Origin: Oxalobacteraceae bacterium OTU3CINTB1
GTDB taxonomy: Bacteria > Pseudomonadota > Gammaproteobacteria > Burkholderiales > Burkholderiaceae_D
Length of the DNA: 64,000 nucleotides
Direction: 5' to 3'
Assembly (NCBI GenBank): GCA_024123955.1
Contig: CP099652.1
Span: 5,146,001 to 5,210,000 of the forward strand
In this document: piece by piece, positions 60,409 to 64,000 of the stretch
How the letters are laid out: each line of letters starts with the position of its first letter
Position numbering within the stretch: the stretch's first letter is position 1
Program-made: the position numbers and the translations under genes
Notes under the pieces: generated by a model
Database searches by the model: none
The model's input: the letters and a program-made list of their open reading frames with translations, nothing else
What the model was told of the DNA's origin: nothing

Positions 60409-63204
60409 TCATTTTTTGCGGTCAGTGACAACCGCGTCGCCAATCACTATATCAATCGTGTTCTCAAGATAAATCCCGAGATTCGGTGTGCGTCCGCGCT
60501 GCGCCGATGGCCCCAGTTCATGCGGCAAATTGAACTTTGTACCGATTGGCAGGATCGCGTTCAAGAACGAAATATCGCCCGGCGGGAACTCCATCTTCGT
60601 CGACTTGGGCTCGAAACCCTCGCCACTGGCCTCCTTCGGCGTGAAAACCCGCAACGCAATATCGTCGCTATGGTTGATCAACGTGATCGGTAGATTCCTA
60701 GTTGCCAGCGTGGCCCAATACACCTTGTCGTGGAATCCCTTGAACTCTGGGTAGTTCCATGACAAGCCGGTGATGGTGTCGTTGTAATCCTTCTGCCACA
60801 CGTCGAACTCCACACCCTGGGTGCGGTTCTTCCACACGCGATAAGGACCGCGTCCGAGCCAGCGCATCGACTGCACCTGCGATTCGGGATAGTCGAAGGT
60901 CACGCCCAACGCATCGGCGGGCTTGCCGCCCTCCATGTTGTAGCCGTAGTTCACACTGAGCGTGCCAGCCGCGTCAAGGCGCCAGTTTACCTTGCGCAGA
61001 TTGCCCGTATATTCCGCCTGCACGGTCACATCGTTGCCGTCGCGCCGCGCGGCGATGCTCTTCAAGGTCGCGGTGCCTGCCACCAGACGCGGACCATTGG
61101 TCAGCGGCACCACGGTATCGCCCTTCTTCAGCGAACGCAGATAGCCGGTGCTCTTGTCGATCACCGCATTCAGCGCCCCGGCCTGCAACCGGAAGCTGTC
61201 GTCCGCTTCCGTCAGCGTGGCCGGGGTTAACGCCGCAGCCACCGGTTGCATGCGCTGCGCCACCTGCTGCGCACTGGCGATCATCCACGACCACGTGTAA
61301 ATCTCGCGGCCGTCCTGGTCGGTCGCCGTGAAGTACAACGCGTCCTGCTGCGCCCAGTCGGCCGGCAAGGCGATGCTGGTGGCGCCGCGCATGCCGGCGG
61401 CGACATCCGGCGCCTTGGCGCTGCCCTTGGCGACGACCTTGTGGCCCGCCTCGGTGCCGAACTTCACCAGCTGCCAGCTCAGCTTGACCTGGTTCAAATT
61501 GCTGATGTCGTAGCGGTTCTCCAGCGTGATTTTGCCGTCGAAGGTGGGCGGCAGGAAGGCCATTTCGGACAGCGGCAGATACACCGGCGTCCAGATCTTC
61601 TTCACGGCGAAGAAGCTGCCCTCCTTCTCGCGATACGGCCCGACGATGCCGTCCGGCGCCAGATTGCCGGCGACGTCGATGGCGCCGTTCTTGTCGTCGC
61701 GGACGATGCCCTCGTCGGCGAAGGACCAGATAAAGCCGCCTGCACTCAGCGGATTGGCCAGCATCTGCTTCCACCAGTCGTCCAGGCTGGCGCCAGCGCC
61801 GCCATCGTACAGACCGTGCAGGAACTCGGTCGGCATGAAGACATCCCGTCCGTGGAACAGCGAGGTGGCGCAGCAATCGTATGTCGGATAATGCGCAGTA
61901 TCAATGCCGCCGAAATTTGCCCATGGATGGATGACCGGACGCTTTTGCGTATCCCACTGTGGGAACAGCTGGTCCAGATCGCGGTTGAACCCTCCCTCGT
62001 TACCGTTGGCCCAGAAGACGATCGACGGGTGATGCTGATCGCGCGTTACCAGTTCCCTGACCAGCGGCGTGGAGACATCGGTATCGTAGAACTTCTGCCA
62101 CCCGGTCAACTCGTCGATGACGTATAGCCCCACTTCATCGGCAACATCAAGGAAATGCGGGTCCGGCGGATAGTGGGACATCCGCACCGCGTTCATGTTC
62201 ATTTCCTTCATCAACTTGGCGTCTTGATAGCTAAGCTCCTTGCTGCTGGCGCGGCCCGATGTCGGCCAGATAGTGTGCCGGTTCGAGCCCTTCAAGCGAA
62301 CCTTGTAGCCGTTGACATAGAAGCCGTCGCGCGGCCGCAGTTCAACGGTGCGGAAGCCGATCGTCTTGCTCACTTCATGCACCACCTTGTTGCCGCTGAC
62401 CAGCTGGAAGTTGACCTTGTAGCGCTGGGGATTCTCCGCCGACCAAGGCGTCACCTTGGCGAAATTGCCCTTCAGTTGCGCCTTACCGCTGAGGACTTGC
62501 GCTGACATCTGCTTGCCAAGCGCCTTGCCATCGAGGGTGGTCACGCGCGCGACGACTTTGCCGTCCGGCTGGCCGGCGAGGAAAACGTCGGCGCTGAAAT
62601 CGCCATTGTGGCGCGCATCGAGGCTGATACGGTCGATATTGTCGAGGGGTTTGGCCTCAAGCCACACCGGCCGGTAAATGCCGCTGAAGAGCCAGTAGTC
62701 GGAGCTACGCTCAGCGCGGTTGACCGACTTGTTGGCCGAGTAGCGGTTGACCGTCACCTCCAGCTGGTTGCTTTGCCCCGGCTTCAGCAGCTTAGAAATA
62801 TCGTACCGAAACTCATAGAAACCGCCCTGGTGTACGGCGCCAGCAGGCTGTCCATTCACCTTCACCAGCGTATCGGTCATCGATGCGCCGAACACGATAT
62901 CAATTTGCTTGCCCTGCCAGTCGGAAGGCACGTCGAACTTGTGGCGGTAGATGCCGGTGGTGTCAGGCGCAGGGTCCTTTTCCCAGTCGTTGTAATAGCG
63001 GTAGGTGCCGAAGCCCTCCATCTCCCAATTCGACGGCACCGGTATAGTTTTCCAGGAGCCGCTATTGCGCCCGCCGTTGACCATGAATTCCCAATCGACG
63101 CGATGGTCCTTGTCGGTACCGCTCAAATATCGCACTTGCGTGCCTTCTGCAAAAGCGAATCCGCCCAATGCCAGCAGCAGCATTCCAACCACAAGTCTTA
63201 TCAT
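60409..63204 (-). CDS. Secreted GH2 beta-galactosidase-like enzyme
   Basis: A 931-residue secreted glycosidase starting MIRLVVGMLLLALGGFAFA-EGT; a GTG at 63228 would add eight residues. The layout is that of LacZ-type GH2: the jelly-roll sugar-binding domain (VPSNWEMEGFGTYRYYN), an Ig-like domain, a TIM barrel with acid/base Glu in FWANGNEGGF and nucleophile Glu in FMPTEFLHGLY, a second Ig-like part, and a C-terminal beta-galactosidase small-chain domain (SMRWLGRGPYRVWKNRTQG). Export and the neighbouring sugar dehydrogenase suggest periplasmic galactoside breakdown. The exact specificity is open. Confidence 0.92.
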   Translation of the reverse strand: MIRLVVGMLLLALGGFAFAEGTQVRYLSGTDKDHRVDWEFMVNGGRNSGSWKTIPVPSNWEMEGFGTYRYYNDWEKDPAPDTTGIYRHKFDVPSDWQGKQIDIVFGASMTDTLVKVNGQPAGAVHQGGFYEFRYDISKLLKPGQSNQLEVTVNRYSANKSVNRAERSSDYWLFSGIYRPVWLEAKPLDNIDRISLDARHNGDFSADVFLAGQPDGKVVARVTTLDGKALGKQMSAQVLSGKAQLKGNFAKVTPWSAENPQRYKVNFQLVSGNKVVHEVSKTIGFRTVELRPRDGFYVNGYKVRLKGSNRHTIWPTSGRASSKELSYQDAKLMKEMNMNAVRMSHYPPDPHFLDVADEVGLYVIDELTGWQKFYDTDVSTPLVRELVTRDQHHPSIVFWANGNEGGFNRDLDQLFPQWDTQKRPVIHPWANFGGIDTAHYPTYDCCATSLFHGRDVFMPTEFLHGLYDGGAGASLDDWWKQMLANPLSAGGFIWSFADEGIVRDDKNGAIDVAGNLAPDGIVGPYREKEGSFFAVKKIWTPVYLPLSEMAFLPPTFDGKITLENRYDISNLNQVKLSWQLVKFGTEAGHKVVAKGSAKAPDVAAGMRGATSIALPADWAQQDALYFTATDQDGREIYTWSWMIASAQQVAQRMQPVAAALTPATLTEADDSFRLQAGALNAVIDKSTGYLRSLKKGDTVVPLTNGPRLVAGTATLKSIAARRDGNDVTVQAEYTGNLRKVNWRLDAAGTLSVNYGYNMEGGKPADALGVTFDYPESQVQSMRWLGRGPYRVWKNRTQGVEFDVWQKDYNDTITGLSWNYPEFKGFHDKVYWATLATRNLPITLINHSDDIALRVFTPKEASGEGFEPKSTKMEFPPGDISFLNAILPIGTKFNLPHELGPSAQRGRTPNLGIYLENTIDIVIGDAVVTDRKK

Positions 63205-63709
63205 AGTTTTTCTCAAAATTGTCTCCACGCCACATCACGCGGTCAAAGCTTGTAAAGATTCAAAAGTTGAAGCACTCCGTCGCAATGTGGCATTGGTGGT
63301 GCAGGGCTTGCGTCATGCGCCGACGATACGATACGCCAAAGGTGCGGAGTAAATGCCTCCCGGATAGCAGTGCTGTCGCCATGATCAATATGGCTTCATC
63401 GTCAAACGCATTAGCTACAGTAGTTTTGCTGCGGCACGCACGCCGAGCACTTTACTTGCATTATGACTGGTTGGCAGTTTGCAATTCTTGCAATGCTGTT
63501 GCAATTGCGAAAATCACTAAAGGTCACTATGAAATTTAGCAAGTTCACTGACAGTTCCGGCGCGGCATCATGTGCCAACGACGGTGCCGCTGAACAGGTA
63601 GGCCTGTGTGCCCAATCACTGGTCAATTCGACAGGCCAAACGGATATGCTTTCCATTTCGCCGCTCACATACCATTTGCAGATCGCCGGCAAAACTCGCC
63701 AAAAAAAGA
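63205..63709. other. Spacer with dispersed repeat
   Basis: About 500 bases between the GH2 start and the cupin end. It holds copy 2 of the 76-base repeat and the GH2 promoter region. A frame from ATG 63529 (MKFSKFTDSSGAASCANDG) stays open for 69 codons into the cupin gene. It has no ribosome site or family resemblance and is not called as a gene. Confidence 0.45.
63473..63548 (+). repeat. 76-base dispersed repeat, copy 2
   Basis: This segment aligns gaplessly to the reverse strand of 20200-20125. The best-conserved part is GCTGTTGCAATTGCGAAA, and the ATG at 63529 with M-K-x-x-K-F-T codons is shared. The two copies are about 43 kb apart in opposite orientation. Confidence 0.7.
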
Positions 63710-64000
63710 TTACTTGGGCGCGCCTTCAGGCGCCGTAGTAAGCACATCGTCGGAGCTGCTCCAGGCAGGCGAGGTAATCGCGTAGAACTCCAGCGCCACA
63801 CCTTTACTTGCGCGAATTGACCGCACGGTTGCAGGCTGTATCACGATGTAAGAGCCAGGTCTTACAGCTTGTACTTTGCCATCAGTCCATACCTCGCCCT
63901 CCCCTTTGAGTACAAAGAATGATTCTTCGCCGATTTTATTATGACTCCATGCGCTGGCTTTGCCAGGCTCTAGGTGAAATAAGGCAACACTGACAAGTTC
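63710..64000 (-). CDS. Cupin-domain protein, C-terminal part
   Basis: Ninety-six codons read leftwards from the window edge to a TAA at 63710. The conserved cupin pattern is visible: HLEPGKASAWSHNKIGEESFFVLKG (motif 1 region, with Gly-x-x-x-x-x-H-x-x-x-x-E layout) and RPGSYIVIQPATVRSIRASKG (motif 2 region, in which the usual His is replaced by Thr-Val). It is probably a small sugar- or metal-binding cupin. The start lies beyond the window. Confidence 0.75.
   Translation of the reverse strand, partial: ELVSVALFHLEPGKASAWSHNKIGEESFFVLKGEGEVWTDGKVQAVRPGSYIVIQPATVRSIRASKGVALEFYAITSPAWSSSDDVLTTAPEGAPK

Noticed and set aside
61246..62127. 293-codon plus-strand frame opposite GH2
   Set aside because: No motifs; mirrors the GH2 catalytic domain.

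Overview
The window looks like the chromosome of a high-GC betaproteobacterium of the Oxalobacteraceae (Duganella / Massilia / Janthinobacterium type). This is inferred from codon use, large TonB-dependent receptors of the Xanthomonas/Caulobacter carbohydrate type, a Burkholderiales-type porin and abundant secreted glycosidases. No rRNA, tRNA or CRISPR array was seen.

Positions 1-7.7 kb are host backbone: the start of a HerA/DUF853 ATPase, a membrane diguanylate cyclase, a NIPSNAP protein, and an isolated tssF-tssG pair of type VI secretion genes. Divergent from tssF is a two-gene unit that looks like a pore-forming effector and its immunity protein. A Suv3-like helicase gene is then cut at about 7672, where lower-GC DNA begins. 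That DNA opens with a tightly coupled four-gene module (8070-14478): three large tyrosine-recombinase-like proteins, the middle one lacking catalytic residues, and a small HTH/coiled-coil protein. The other half of the helicase is not in the window, so this may be the left end of an island reaching past position 64000.

Positions 14.5-20.4 kb are a graveyard of mobile and signalling fragments: another integrase tail, a propeller sensor, a histidine kinase tail, and IS66, IS21 and IS5 remnants. Among them sit three intact small genes, a response regulator and two solute-binding proteins. Positions 20.5-32.6 kb carry three TonB-dependent receptors, a small alpha/beta hydrolase and about 1.5 kb of decayed DNA.

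Positions 29.5-47.2 kb form a coherent amino-sugar/galactoside locus. A receptor, a GH27 and a GH36 glycosidase and a mutarotase act outside or in the periplasm. A seven-gene minus-strand operon encodes a DMT permease, AgaZ/KbaZ, AgaS, a BadF-type sugar kinase, an amidohydrolase, GH36 and a DeoR/AgaR repressor. A recurring AAAC-CTTTCGAA motif lies before the receptor and in the divergent GH27/operon promoter region, and I infer that it is the repressor's operator. The pathway resembles GalNAc utilisation but lacks the deacetylase and tagatose-bisphosphate aldolase within this window.

Positions 47.4-58.8 kb hold a methyltransferase, an epoxide-hydrolase-like enzyme with an Rrf2 regulator, an AraC regulator, and a LysR-controlled catabolic operon (class II aldolase, HD oxygenase-like protein, BASS transporter, acyl-CoA ligase, porin). 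The right end has a cytochrome c/PQQ sugar dehydrogenase, a GH2 beta-galactosidase-like enzyme and a partial cupin gene.
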